Under the pieces are notes generated by a model. That model searched no databases. It had not been told where the DNA came from and saw nothing but the letters and a program-made list of their open reading frames with translations. Shown piece after piece: positions 23,070-31,121 of a stretch of 43,302 nucleotides of DNA; within the stretch, counting starts at the first letter, position 1; each line of letters opens with the position of its first letter. The stretch is from the NCBI GenBank assembly GCA_964551475.1, contig CAZKCI010000034.1, forward strand, positions 1 through 43,302, written 5' to 3'. The stretch comes from CAZKCI01 sp964551475. Its GTDB lineage: Bacteria; Auribacterota; Erginobacteria; Erginobacterales; CAZKCI01. A program made the translations under genes and the position numbers.

Positions 23070-24716
23070 TTATCTCGTCGCCGGCAAATCTCCGGTCGAC
23101 CCCAGGTAGATCCTGGTGACATCGCGGACGGACCAGAGGCCGGCGGCGGCGCGGAAGACGGCGATATCGGATTGTCCCGTCCCCCGTAGATCAGCCGGGA
23201 CCGCCCGGTCCGCCGACTGACCGAAGAAGACCCGGGTGAAATTGAGGACGGACCACATTCCGTTCGATGCCCGGAAGATGGCTGGTTCGGCGCCCCCGCC
23301 GCCGTCGTAGTCGGCCGGGACGACCTGGTCCCCCGCGCCGCCGAAATAGGCCCGGCTGAAGTCGCGAGCCGACCAGAGTCCCGAGGACGGGCGGAAGACG
23401 GCGATGTCTTCAGTGCCGTCGCCGCTGAAGTCGGCGGGGACGGGGATGTCGCTCGATCCGCCGAAGTAAACCCGGGTGAGGTCCCGGGCCGACCACATGC
23501 CGGAAGAGGGTCGGAAGATCGCCGGACGGACCCCGCTCCCGGAGTAGTCCCCGGGGACGGAGAAGTCGCCGGTGGAGCCGAGGTAGATCCGGCTCAGGTT
23601 CCGGACCGACCACATCCCCCCGACCGCGCGGAAGATCGTGATGTCGGTCGTCCCGTCGCCGTTGAAGTCGGCGCAGGCGGGGACGTCGGCGGAAGCGCCG
23701 AAGTAGACGCGGGTGACGTTCCGGATCGACCAGAGCGTGGCGGACGGGCGGAAGACGGAGATGTCGTCCGTTCCGTCGCCGTCATAGTCGCCCGAATCGA
23801 TGACGAAATAGAAGGGCGTGGCGACAGGCGCGGGCGTGGGCGGGACCGGTGTGGGTGTCGGCGTCGGCGGAGTCGAAGTCGTACAGGGGCAACTCGGCGT
23901 GGGCGTCGGCGTCAGGGGTGTCGGCGATTGAGTACAGAGGCACTCTGGGGTGGGCGTCGGGGACGGGGCGGGAGTCGGCGTCAGGGGGGTCGATGTGGGG
24001 AGAGGCGTGGTCAGTACGTAGAGCTCGAAGGCCATGTCCATCGAGTTGGGCGAGAGGCGGTGACCTTGGGGCCAGGTCATCTCGGCCCAAAAAGCCTCCC
24101 CGCACATCTCGGAGATGACGGCGTCGTCATTCCAGTGGAATTCCGAGTTTTTCCAGCCCCAGGGGTTGATCGGAGGGAGCGGTGCAGTGTACATGGCCGC
24201 GATGTTGATGAAATAGTAGTAGCCCTCGACCTGGGGCAGTGGCGTGATGAGATCGCACTCGAAATAGTATTCGTGCTCGTAGTGGCCGGGGTTGTTCCAG
24301 ACCGTGTGCGAGCACCAGTAGCCCCAACCGTAATCGACGATCTGCTGATCAACCATGAGCTGATCCGGCATGCTGTAGGCGCCTTCGGGATGGGTGTAGC
24401 TATGCCAGCTGATGCCGAATGCAGGGGGGAGGTTTTCGGGGAGCGGCGGGGCGATGGGGATCGGCACCGTGTCCTGGAAGCCCGGGAAGGATCCCCACCA
24501 GCGGAGGTGGGCGATCGGCCGCGGGTCGTTGCAGACAAAATCATCCGCAACGGTGAAGCAGACCGGTGGCGCGGTATTCAGGTTCCAGTAGGAGAGGACG
24601 TCGAAGCCGTCGATACAGTTGGGCGGCTGCTCCCACTTGAGGCTGTATTGAGCGTTCGCCGAAAAGGCGATGAGGATGCCGACACAGACCGCTGACGCGA
24701 TGGTCCAGGCTCTCAT
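23070..24716 (-). CDS. Secreted protein: unknown N-terminal domain, Pro/Thr linker, six C-terminal repeats
   Basis: 548 residues from ATG 24716, chosen over 24761 because AAGGAGG precedes it and the signal peptide (M-R-A-W-T-I-A-S ... A-N-A-Q) starts there. Residues about 24-235 form a compact domain rich in Trp, Tyr and Pro with A-D-D-F-V-C-N-D and W-W-G-S-F motifs. It recalls uncharacterised secreted domains of Planctomycetes-like genomes, but I cannot name it. A P-T-P-T linker with paired Cys (C-L-C, C-P-C) runs about 239-300. Six 40-residue repeats follow (308-548), ending P-A-T-R. Repeat 3 and repeat 5 have lost parts of the Asp loop. It has its own promoter. Confidence 0.8.
   Translation of the reverse strand: MRAWTIASAVCVGILIAFSANAQYSLKWEQPPNCIDGFDVLSYWNLNTAPPVCFTVADDFVCNDPRPIAHLRWWGSFPGFQDTVPIPIAPPLPENLPPAFGISWHSYTHPEGAYSMPDQLMVDQQIVDYGWGYWCSHTVWNNPGHYEHEYYFECDLITPLPQVEGYYYFINIAAMYTAPLPPINPWGWKNSEFHWNDDAVISEMCGEAFWAEMTWPQGHRLSPNSMDMAFELYVLTTPLPTSTPLTPTPAPSPTPTPECLCTQSPTPLTPTPTPSCPCTTSTPPTPTPTPVPPTPAPVATPFYFVIDSGDYDGDGTDDISVFRPSATLWSIRNVTRVYFGASADVPACADFNGDGTTDITIFRAVGGMWSVRNLSRIYLGSTGDFSVPGDYSGSGVRPAIFRPSSGMWSARDLTRVYFGGSSDIPVPADFSGDGTEDIAVFRPSSGLWSARDFSRAYFGGAGDQVVPADYDGGGGAEPAIFRASNGMWSVLNFTRVFFGQSADRAVPADLRGTGQSDIAVFRAAAGLWSVRDVTRIYLGSTGDLPATR
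23073..23790 (-). repeat. Six-unit 120-bp coding repeat array (array 2)
   Basis: Six units of 117-120 bp. Unit 3 is one codon shorter in the loop (D-Y-S-G-S-G-V-R-P), and units 5 and 6 have D-Y-D-G-G-G-G and D-L-R-G-T-G loops that would bind calcium poorly. Confidence 0.82.
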
Positions 24717-24761
24717 GACAGGCCTCCTTGGGTTGTCGAGCGACAAACTCTCGCTATTCAA

Positions 24762-24790
24762 ATCTAATCACGCCAGCGGAAAGATGTCAA
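24762..24790 (-). promoter_or_regulatory. Consensus-like promoter for the 23070-24716 gene
   Basis: On the minus strand, TTGACA (24790-24785, perfect), a 17-bp spacer and TTAGAT (24767-24762), about 45 bp upstream of the ATG at 24716. Confidence 0.55.
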
Positions 24791-24805
24791 GAGATAAATG
24801 GGAAT

Positions 24806-24839
24806 TGCTGATTGCCGATCACTGATCACTGATCACTGG
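24806..24839. repeat. TGATCAC tandem words at a gene end
   Basis: Three copies of the seven-base word GATCACT in a row, themselves near-palindromic. They overlap the stop codon and last codons of the TMTC-like gene (24826). Confidence 0.45.
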
Positions 24840-26817
24840 TCTGCTTCCGGCTTACCCCTGTTTTCTCCAGTCGTTCCAGCGTCCGAGCGAGGTTGTGTTG
24901 CGCCTCGGGAAAATCGGGGCGGATCCGGAGAGCCTCGCGGAACTCCTCGCCGGCCTCGGCGAATTTTCCCTGACGGGAGAGTGTGACGCCGAGGTTGGCA
25001 TGCGCCTCCGCGTAGGCGGGACGGATCTCGATCGCCCGCCGGTAGCGCGCGGCCGCCTCTTCGAAGCGCCCCAGGCTGTCGAGGTCGATGCCCGCGTTGT
25101 AGTGCGCCTCGGCGTAGAGGGGGCGGAGACGGATCGCCTCGTCGTACTCCCGGATCGCCTGTTCGAGAAGTCCCATGCGGGAGAGGGCGATCCCCCGGTT
25201 GTTGTGCGCCTCGGGGTAGGCGGGCTGGAGGCGGATCGCCCGATCGAGATGGGGCGCCGCCTCCGCCGTCCGGCCCCGGTATATCAGCGCCTCGGCGAGG
25301 TTGTTGTGCGCCTCCCCGGAGGCGGGGTCGATCCGGATCGCCTCCTCGTATTCCCGGATCGCCTCGTCGGTTCGCCCCCCTTCGAAGAGCAGAACGCCGA
25401 GCGTATTGCGGGCGGGGGCGTAGGCGGGGTCGACCGCGATCGCCTTCCGGAGGAGCGGTTCCGCTTCCTCGGCGCGCCCCGTGCGCAGAAGGGCGTGGCC
25501 GAGGTTGGCGAGCAGGCGGGGGTCGTCGGGGCGCGTCCGCAGCGCCGTCTCGAGCTCGGCGATCGCCTCCGCGGTTTTCCCTTCGGCGAAAAGGTCGTTG
25601 GCGAGGTTGTTCCGGGCCAGCCAGCAGGCTCCGTTCTTCTCGATCACGTCCCGGAAGAGCGTCTGGGAGTCGCGGTATTTCCCCGTCTGGAGCGTGGTGA
25701 GGAGGAAGAGGACGGAGAGGACGGCCGCCCCCGCCGCCCTGGCCACGCGCGGAGGCAACGCCCCGGCCAGAGAGGCGGCGGCCGCGATGGGGACGGCGGC
25801 CGCGAGATAGGCGTAATGGTCGGCGACAAAGGAGTAGATCTGGGCGTAGAAACTGATGAAGCCGAGAGCGGGGGCGAGCAGGACGGCGTAGAGGGCGGCG
25901 GCGGCGAAGGCCCCCCGGCCCTTCCGCCGCCGGTTCCAGAAGGCAATGAGGATGATCGCGGCCAGGAGCGGGTAGAGCCAGACGACCGCATCCCCGGCGG
26001 AGATCTCCCAGCGGGGATAGACGAAGGAGAGACGGACGGGGAAGACAATTTTGGCGAGATAGAACCAGAGGGCCCTTCCCGCGACGAGGATCCGCTCGGG
26101 CCAGGCGAGAGACCACGGTTCGCCCCGCGTCCCGACATGAGCGACCTCGAGCCTCCAGGTGTACGCCCCGGCCAGGAGCGAGAGGAGGAGGAAGGGCGCG
26201 GTCTCCCCCAGCATCCGGCGGCTGATCTTCTCCCCCCTCCACCAGCGCAGGGTGAGGAGGGCGAGGGGGAAGGTGGCGACGAAGGTTTTGGCGGTGAGAG
26301 CGAGAAAGTAGAGCGCGAGAGAGGCCGCGTAACGGGAGGCGCGCCTTTGCTCTTCCCAGCGCAGGAAGGCGAGGAGGGAGGAGAGGAGGAAGAAGGCGCT
26401 GAGGACGTTCTTCGCCTCGGTCACCCAGGCGACCGACTCGACGTTGATCGGGTGGAGGCCGAAGGCCGCAGCCGCCGCCCAGGCGCCGCGCAGTTTCAGG
26501 CGGCGGAGGATGAGCCAGAGGAGAACGGCGTCGGCTCCGTGGAGGAGGACGTTGGCCAGATGGTAGCCGAAGGGGTGGAACCCCCAGAGGCGGGCCTCCA
26601 GCCAGAAGAAGGTGTAGGTGAGGGGATAGTTCTGTCCGAGCGATTCATCGGTGTGCCAGACCCGGAGGATGGACCTCTCGCCCCGGACATGGGGGTTCGC
26701 CCAGACCCAGGCGTCGTCATCCCAGACGAAGCCCGCCCGGAAGACCGGCAGGTAGGCGGCCAGTATGATGAGGCAGAGACCTCCCGCGCCGATCAGATTC
26801 CGCCCCCGCGCCGTCAT
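24826..26817 (-). CDS. TMTC-like membrane protein: GT-C fold with C-terminal TPRs
   Basis: 663 residues. Residues 1-385 hold about ten hydrophobic segments. The first loop carries F-V-W-D-D-D at residues 30-35, the GT-C-type acidic motif, and H-P-I-N-V-E-S-V-A-W-V-T-E near 120. Residues about 395-655 are eight or so TPRs with near-perfect consensus (N-N-L-A ... A-I-R-E-Y). This layout equals the eukaryotic TMTC O-mannosyltransferases, and bacterial relatives are presumed protein O-glycosyltransferases; activity is inferred only. The last residues come from a TGATCAC word repeat. It lies between the repeat-protein gene and the hybrid kinase gene and might glycosylate the Ser/Thr-rich linkers of the neighbours, which is a guess. 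Confidence 0.82.
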   Translation of the reverse strand: MTARGRNLIGAGGLCLIILAAYLPVFRAGFVWDDDAWVWANPHVRGERSILRVWHTDESLGQNYPLTYTFFWLEARLWGFHPFGYHLANVLLHGADAVLLWLILRRLKLRGAWAAAAAFGLHPINVESVAWVTEAKNVLSAFFLLSSLLAFLRWEEQRRASRYAASLALYFLALTAKTFVATFPLALLTLRWWRGEKISRRMLGETAPFLLLSLLAGAYTWRLEVAHVGTRGEPWSLAWPERILVAGRALWFYLAKIVFPVRLSFVYPRWEISAGDAVVWLYPLLAAIILIAFWNRRRKGRGAFAAAALYAVLLAPALGFISFYAQIYSFVADHYAYLAAAVPIAAAASLAGALPPRVARAAGAAVLSVLFLLTTLQTGKYRDSQTLFRDVIEKNGACWLARNNLANDLFAEGKTAEAIAELETALRTRPDDPRLLANLGHALLRTGRAEEAEPLLRKAIAVDPAYAPARNTLGVLLFEGGRTDEAIREYEEAIRIDPASGEAHNNLAEALIYRGRTAEAAPHLDRAIRLQPAYPEAHNNRGIALSRMGLLEQAIREYDEAIRLRPLYAEAHYNAGIDLDSLGRFEEAAARYRRAIEIRPAYAEAHANLGVTLSRQGKFAEAGEEFREALRIRPDFPEAQHNLARTLERLEKTGVSRKQTSDQ

Positions 26818-26823
26818 GGACGC

Positions 26824-26852
26824 AGTTTAGCAAGCCTTCGCTTCGACGACAA
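26824..26852 (-). promoter_or_regulatory. Possible promoter for the TMTC-like gene
   Basis: On the minus strand, TTGTCG (26852-26847), a 17-bp spacer and TAAACT (26829-26824). This is a moderate match (4/6 each). Its predicted start lies very close to the ATG at 26817. Confidence 0.35.
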
Positions 26853-26919
26853 CAAGCGGAACCCTCGCGGCCTGGCCAACCATTTCAACAGACGAGCCAA
26901 GCCATCCCGCGCTTTGTAG

Positions 26920-26940
26920 GGGCGAACCTTGTGTTCGCCC
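26920..26940. repeat. GGGCGAAC palindrome (dispersed REP-like element)
   Basis: GGGCGAAC-CTTGT-GTTCGCCC is a perfect eight-base stem preceded by TTGTAGG. Near-identical words (GTAGGGGCGAACC...GTTCGCCC) are widespread between genes in environmental bacteria. The gap 26941-26976 then has ATTCACCATTCTCTATTC, a low-complexity word running into the kinase stop codon. Confidence 0.55.
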
Positions 26941-26976
26941 TCATCGAGCCGGCCGCAGCCGACTATTCACCATTCT

Positions 26977-29475
26977 CTATTCTTTCAGATCCAGCATCGA
27001 CCGGACCTGGATGGCCAGCTCCTTCAGGGAAAACGGCTTCTGGATGAAATGGGTCCCCTCGTCCAGGACGCCCCGAGGGGCGATGAAGTTGGCCGTGTAA
27101 CCGGACATGTAGAGGCATTTCATGCCCGGCCGCGTCAGGAGGATCCGCTCCGCCAGCTCCCGGCCGTTCAGGTCGGGCATCACCACGTCGGTCATCAGCA
27201 GGTGGATCTCGCCGTCGTGCTCGCCCGCCAGGCGGATGGCCTCGTGCGGGGAGGCCGCGGTCAGCACGGCGTAGTTCAGCTTGTCCAGGATGGTTCGGGC
27301 GAGCTTCCGGATGGAGGGCTCGTCCTCCACCAGGAGTATCGTCTCCCCGCGTCCGCGGGGGACCTCCCCCTTGATCTTTACCCTTTCCGGCTCCGCGGGG
27401 CCGGTGTAGCGGGGCAGGTAGATCTTGAAGGTGGTGCCCTGCGCCGGCTCGCTGTAGACGTGGAGGAAACCGTGGTTCTGCTTGACGATGCCGAAGACCG
27501 TGGCCAGTCCCAGTCCGGTTCCCTTGCCCACCCCCTTGGTGGTGAAAAAGGGCTCGAAGATCTTCTCCTGCGTCGTCCGGTCCATGCCGCAGCCGTTGTC
27601 GTTCACGGCCAGGAGGACGTACTCCCCGGGCGCGAAATCGCCGTGATCGGCGCAGTAGTCCTGGTCGAAGGTGACGTTGCCGGTCTCGATGACGATCCGC
27701 CCGACGTCCTTGATGGCGTCCCGGGCGTTGACGCAGAGATTGGCCAGGATCTGATCGATCTGGACGGGATCGATCCGGACCGACCACGGGTTGTTGGCGG
27801 GCCGCCAGGAGAGATCGATGTTCTCCCCGATCAGCCGCCGGATAATCTTCAGCATTCCTTCCACGACGTCGTTCAGGTCCAGAATCCGGGGGGCGATGGT
27901 CTCCTTGCGGGCGAAGGCGAGGAGCTGGCGGGTGATGCCCGCGCTTCTCTTGGCCGCGTTATAGATCTCCCGGAGGTCGCCCTGCAGGGGGTCGTTCTCC
28001 TCGACCTTTCCCAGGGCCAGCTCCGTGTAGCCGAGTATGGCGGAGAGCATGTTGTTGAAATCGTGGGCTACCCCTCCCGCCAGGCTCCCCACCAACTCCA
28101 TCTTCTGGGCCAGGATCAGCTGAGCCTGGAGCGTCTGCTTCTCCGCGGCCGCGCGCTTCGAGGCGGTGATGTCCATGATGTTGCCGGTCACCCGCACCGC
28201 TTTCCCTTTATCCATCACCGGGCGGCCGGTGGAGCGCACCCAGATATGCTCTCCGTTCGCGCGGACCATCTCCAGCTCCAGGTCGTAGGGTTCGCCTTGT
28301 TCTATGGCCCGCAGGAAAGCCTTTTCGATGACGGGGGCCGAGCCGGGCGCGTAGAAGCCGGGGTCGCGGCTCAGACGGTCGGGATCCTGATCGCGGCCGA
28401 CGCCGTAGATCCGGTACACCTCGTCGGTCCAGATGATCCGTCGGGTGGAGGCGTCGTATTCCCAGCCCCCCAGGCCGGCCACGGCCTGGGTTTCCGCGAG
28501 GAGGCGGTGGGTCCGGCTCAAGTCCGCGTTGGCCTCGCTCAGCTCGCGCGTGCGGGTGGCCACCTGGCGCCGCAGGAGGAAGGTGAAGAGGCCGATCACC
28601 GCCAAAAGCCCCGTGATGATCGCCAGGACCGTCTTGATATAGGGCGGGATGATCGCCCGCGGCTCGATGTCCATCCAGCGCCGGAGCGACCGGTAGTAGG
28701 CCGAGCCGGGGTTGTTCTTCATCGACACGATGTGGCGGTCGATGGTCTCGACCAATTCCGGGTCGATCCCCTGGCGGAAGGCGAAGAAGAGGTTCTCCGG
28801 GCGGAAGATGACGTGCGACGGCTCGAGGTCGGCGTCCCGATCCGGCGAGAAGGTGAAGAAGCGGGTGGCCACCATGACCGCGGCCGCCCCGGACTTCACC
28901 GCCCGGACGCCGGCCGGATAGTCGGGATAGGTGAGGAGTGTGAAATCGACATCGAAGGTGGGCCGGATCTCCTCGCGCAGGTATTTCTCCTGGACCGACC
29001 CCTCCAGGACGGCGATGGTTTTTCCGTTCAGGTCGCGGATCGAGCCGATCTTGTGCGCGCTGGTGGAGTAGACGTCGAGCCAGGATTCCAGCACGAAATT
29101 GCGGTTGAAGACGAAGCGCTGTTCCCGCTCCCGCGAGAAGGAGACGTCCACCATGAGGTCGATCTCGCCGTCGGCCAGGCGGCCCAGGTTCTCCGACCAG
29201 GTCCCGTAGACATACTCGATGGTCCAGTTCTCCCTCCGCGCGATGTCTTCCAGGATGTCGACGAAGATTCCCTGCGGCACGCCCTTGCCGTTGACAAAGA
29301 CCTTGGGCTGGTTCTGGTAGATGCCGGTCTGGAGCGTCAGGGCCCGGGCGGGAGCGGGAGAGAGGAGGATCGCCGCGGCGAAAAGCAGGGCGCCGAGGAA
29401 GAAAAATCCCGGCCGGATATCTCTATCCGGGCCGGGAGGGTCGAAACCAGATCCGCTATCCCCGTGTTGTCTCAT
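26977..29475 (-). CDS. Hybrid sensor histidine kinase with periplasmic solute-binding-like sensor
   Basis: 832 residues: signal/anchor segment 23-45, an SBP_bac_3-type periplasmic sensor about 47-270, one membrane helix 282-301, a PAS/PAC domain about 335-440, a HisKA domain with H471 in G-G-V-A-H-D-F-N-N-M-L, and a HATPase with N-A-R-D-A, N-D-N-G-C-G-M and G-T-G-L-G-L-A motifs. A receiver domain spans 714-832 with phospho-acceptor D763 in M-T-D-V-V-M-P-D and K813 in Q-K-P-F. Signals captured by the periplasmic domain (often amino acids or other small solutes) would be relayed internally. No HPt or output gene is adjacent. A good promoter lies upstream. Confidence 0.92.
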   Translation of the reverse strand: MRQHGDSGSGFDPPGPDRDIRPGFFFLGALLFAAAILLSPAPARALTLQTGIYQNQPKVFVNGKGVPQGIFVDILEDIARRENWTIEYVYGTWSENLGRLADGEIDLMVDVSFSREREQRFVFNRNFVLESWLDVYSTSAHKIGSIRDLNGKTIAVLEGSVQEKYLREEIRPTFDVDFTLLTYPDYPAGVRAVKSGAAAVMVATRFFTFSPDRDADLEPSHVIFRPENLFFAFRQGIDPELVETIDRHIVSMKNNPGSAYYRSLRRWMDIEPRAIIPPYIKTVLAIITGLLAVIGLFTFLLRRQVATRTRELSEANADLSRTHRLLAETQAVAGLGGWEYDASTRRIIWTDEVYRIYGVGRDQDPDRLSRDPGFYAPGSAPVIEKAFLRAIEQGEPYDLELEMVRANGEHIWVRSTGRPVMDKGKAVRVTGNIMDITASKRAAAEKQTLQAQLILAQKMELVGSLAGGVAHDFNNMLSAILGYTELALGKVEENDPLQGDLREIYNAAKRSAGITRQLLAFARKETIAPRILDLNDVVEGMLKIIRRLIGENIDLSWRPANNPWSVRIDPVQIDQILANLCVNARDAIKDVGRIVIETGNVTFDQDYCADHGDFAPGEYVLLAVNDNGCGMDRTTQEKIFEPFFTTKGVGKGTGLGLATVFGIVKQNHGFLHVYSEPAQGTTFKIYLPRYTGPAEPERVKIKGEVPRGRGETILLVEDEPSIRKLARTILDKLNYAVLTAASPHEAIRLAGEHDGEIHLLMTDVVMPDLNGRELAERILLTRPGMKCLYMSGYTANFIAPRGVLDEGTHFIQKPFSLKELAIQVRSMLDLKE

Positions 29476-29516
29476 GCTGACTTCCGCCGGGATCGCATTG
29501 ACCTACACCACATGAA

Positions 29517-29545
29517 ATTATCCGCCCTCCGCCGGGGTCCGTCAA
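29517..29545 (-). promoter_or_regulatory. Promoter for the hybrid kinase gene
   Basis: On the minus strand, TTGACG (29545-29540), a 17-bp spacer and GATAAT (29522-29517), both 5/6, about 42 bp before the ATG at 29475. Confidence 0.55.
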
Positions 29546-29684
29546 GGTGAATATCGCGGCCGGGGTAATGCTTGACGGGATCGCTGAACGCGAGGATGCT
29601 TTGTCCTGTCAGGTCAAACGAATCCGGCTGCCGAGGAGCGCCATGACCATGTCTCGCATCTCCGCCGCGCGCTGGTTCGACTGA

Positions 29685-29734
29685 GGGACGGTGGCAACTT
29701 GTCAATTTGCAAGTTGACAAGTTGCCACCGTCCC
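29685..29734. repeat. GGGACGGTGGCAAC palindrome (REP-like)
   Basis: 21-bp perfect arms (29685-29705 and 29714-29734) around an eight-base loop, with the tail TGGTCCCC on one side. Same outer words and tail as the element at 33311. Similar palindromes elsewhere are associated with REP-associated Y1 transposases; none is encoded here. The rest of the gap 29546-29684 shows no gene. Confidence 0.65.
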
Positions 29735-29746
29735 TGGTCCCCTTGC

Positions 29747-30997
29747 CTATTTAACCCCGACCGAGACGTCGATCAGTCCGAAAGTCCCCGCGAAATCCTC
29801 CCGCGCCTTGCCGATCACGGAGGCGGCCTCGGCGAAGGACTGCGGCTCGCCCTTCATCGCCACACCCGGCACGGAGCTGGGGACGATGAGGTCCCCGCTC
29901 GCGATCGCGCCGCCCTCTCCGTTCACCTTGACCTTGACGTTCCCCAGGTAGGCCACGGGGACCAGCGGGAAGTCGGACATCTTCTTCCCCTCGTCCGCGA
30001 TGGCCTTCTTCAGCTCGGAGGGGATGGAGATGAACCCCTCCGGCGGACAGATAACGCCGACGACAGCCCGGTCGAAGGCGCCCCGGCTCTTGACCGCCTT
30101 TTTGTTGATCGCGCAGACGATATCCCCGATCTCGTATGATCCCTTGTCCTGTCCCTCGGGGACGAAGTGCATGGAGATATAGGGGGAGAAGGTATTCCAG
30201 GCATACCGGGCCAGACCGGCGCCGCCGTCGGTGAATTCGAACTGCAGGAGCCCGTCACCGTCATAGAACGCCGCGATGCAGTAGTTTCCGGCCCCCCGGT
30301 CCCCGTCCCCCTTGACGTAAAGGCCCGGCTGGCTGGTGTCGCCGTTGATGTGCAGGCTGGCCAGGGGGTTCTCCGTGCCGATGCCGAAATCACCCGAGCG
30401 TGTGAATGTGAACCGCTTCTCGTTGCTGGTTTCGTCCTTGATGTAGAGCTCGTTGTTGTTGCCATGATAGTAGAGACTCATCGCGATCGCGTTGCTCTCG
30501 TAGAAGTCGATGGCGCTGCTCGAGTTGGCGCCGGACCCGTGGAGGGCGAGGATGGCGGTGGAGTCGGCGGGGTCGTTGCTGTCGAAGATATCCAGCTCGG
30601 AGACGGGCGAGGCGGTCCCGATGCCGACGTAGCCGGTGCCGTTATAGCGAAGGCCGCCGGTGGTCAGGGCCCAGTGGCTCACGCCTCCCCCGATCACCGC
30701 GTCGTCGCCGGTGGATCCGAACCAAACCCGGGTGACGTTCCGAACCGTCCACATGCTCTCCGACGGGCGATAGACGGCGGCGTCGCTCCTGCCGTCACCG
30801 TTGTAGTCGTCGCAGAGGACCTGGTCGGCGGAGTTCCCGAAGTAAAAGTTGGTCACCCCGTAGGCCACCCACTTGCACTGGGAGCGGCGGAAGATCGTCG
30901 GCTCCCCCCGCCCGTCGCCGTTGAAGTCCGACGCCGGCGCGGAAAAGGCCCCGCCCCACCCCAGTGCTAACACGATTGCCGCTGCGATCATCCTCAT
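29747..30997 (-). CDS. Secreted tail-fibre-like protein with two N-terminal D-G-D-G repeats
   Basis: 416 residues. AAGGAGGTG precedes the ATG. The signal peptide (to about residue 22) is followed at once by two copies of the 40-residue repeat (about 23-102), the only ones in the window placed N-terminally. Next come G-Y-V-G-I-G-T-A-S-P and F-G-I-G-T-E-N-P-L-A-S-L-H-I-N, typical of phage tail-fibre and cell-surface collagen-like beta structures. The last 150 residues (G-D-I-V-C-A-I-N-K-K, V-G-V-I, V-A-Y-L-G-N-V-K-V-K-V, A-S-G-D-L-I-V-P-S-S) resemble the conserved C-terminal region of bacterial fibre-like proteins that may self-process. I see no phage genes nearby, so this is probably a surface fibre. 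Confidence 0.75.
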   Translation of the reverse strand: MRMIAAAIVLALGWGGAFSAPASDFNGDGRGEPTIFRRSQCKWVAYGVTNFYFGNSADQVLCDDYNGDGRSDAAVYRPSESMWTVRNVTRVWFGSTGDDAVIGGGVSHWALTTGGLRYNGTGYVGIGTASPVSELDIFDSNDPADSTAILALHGSGANSSSAIDFYESNAIAMSLYYHGNNNELYIKDETSNEKRFTFTRSGDFGIGTENPLASLHINGDTSQPGLYVKGDGDRGAGNYCIAAFYDGDGLLQFEFTDGGAGLARYAWNTFSPYISMHFVPEGQDKGSYEIGDIVCAINKKAVKSRGAFDRAVVGVICPPEGFISIPSELKKAIADEGKKMSDFPLVPVAYLGNVKVKVNGEGGAIASGDLIVPSSVPGVAMKGEPQSFAEAASVIGKAREDFAGTFGLIDVSVGVK

Positions 30998-31121
30998 GCC
31001 GCACCTCCTTTTTCAAGACATCGATTTATAGGCCCGATCTCCGTCTCAAGCCGGACCAGAGCGATCGAGCGCGACGGGCTTGGCCGTCGGCCGCTGTCCT
31101 CTACCCGCTTTCCTCCATCCT

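Noticed and set aside
24895..26919. 674-residue plus-strand open frame opposite the TMTC-like protein
   Set aside because: Gly/Glu/Arg-rich shadow frame without domains; the minus frame has TM segments and TPRs.
26929..29550. 873-residue plus-strand open frame opposite the hybrid kinase
   Set aside because: Antisense shadow; the minus frame contains every kinase motif in order.
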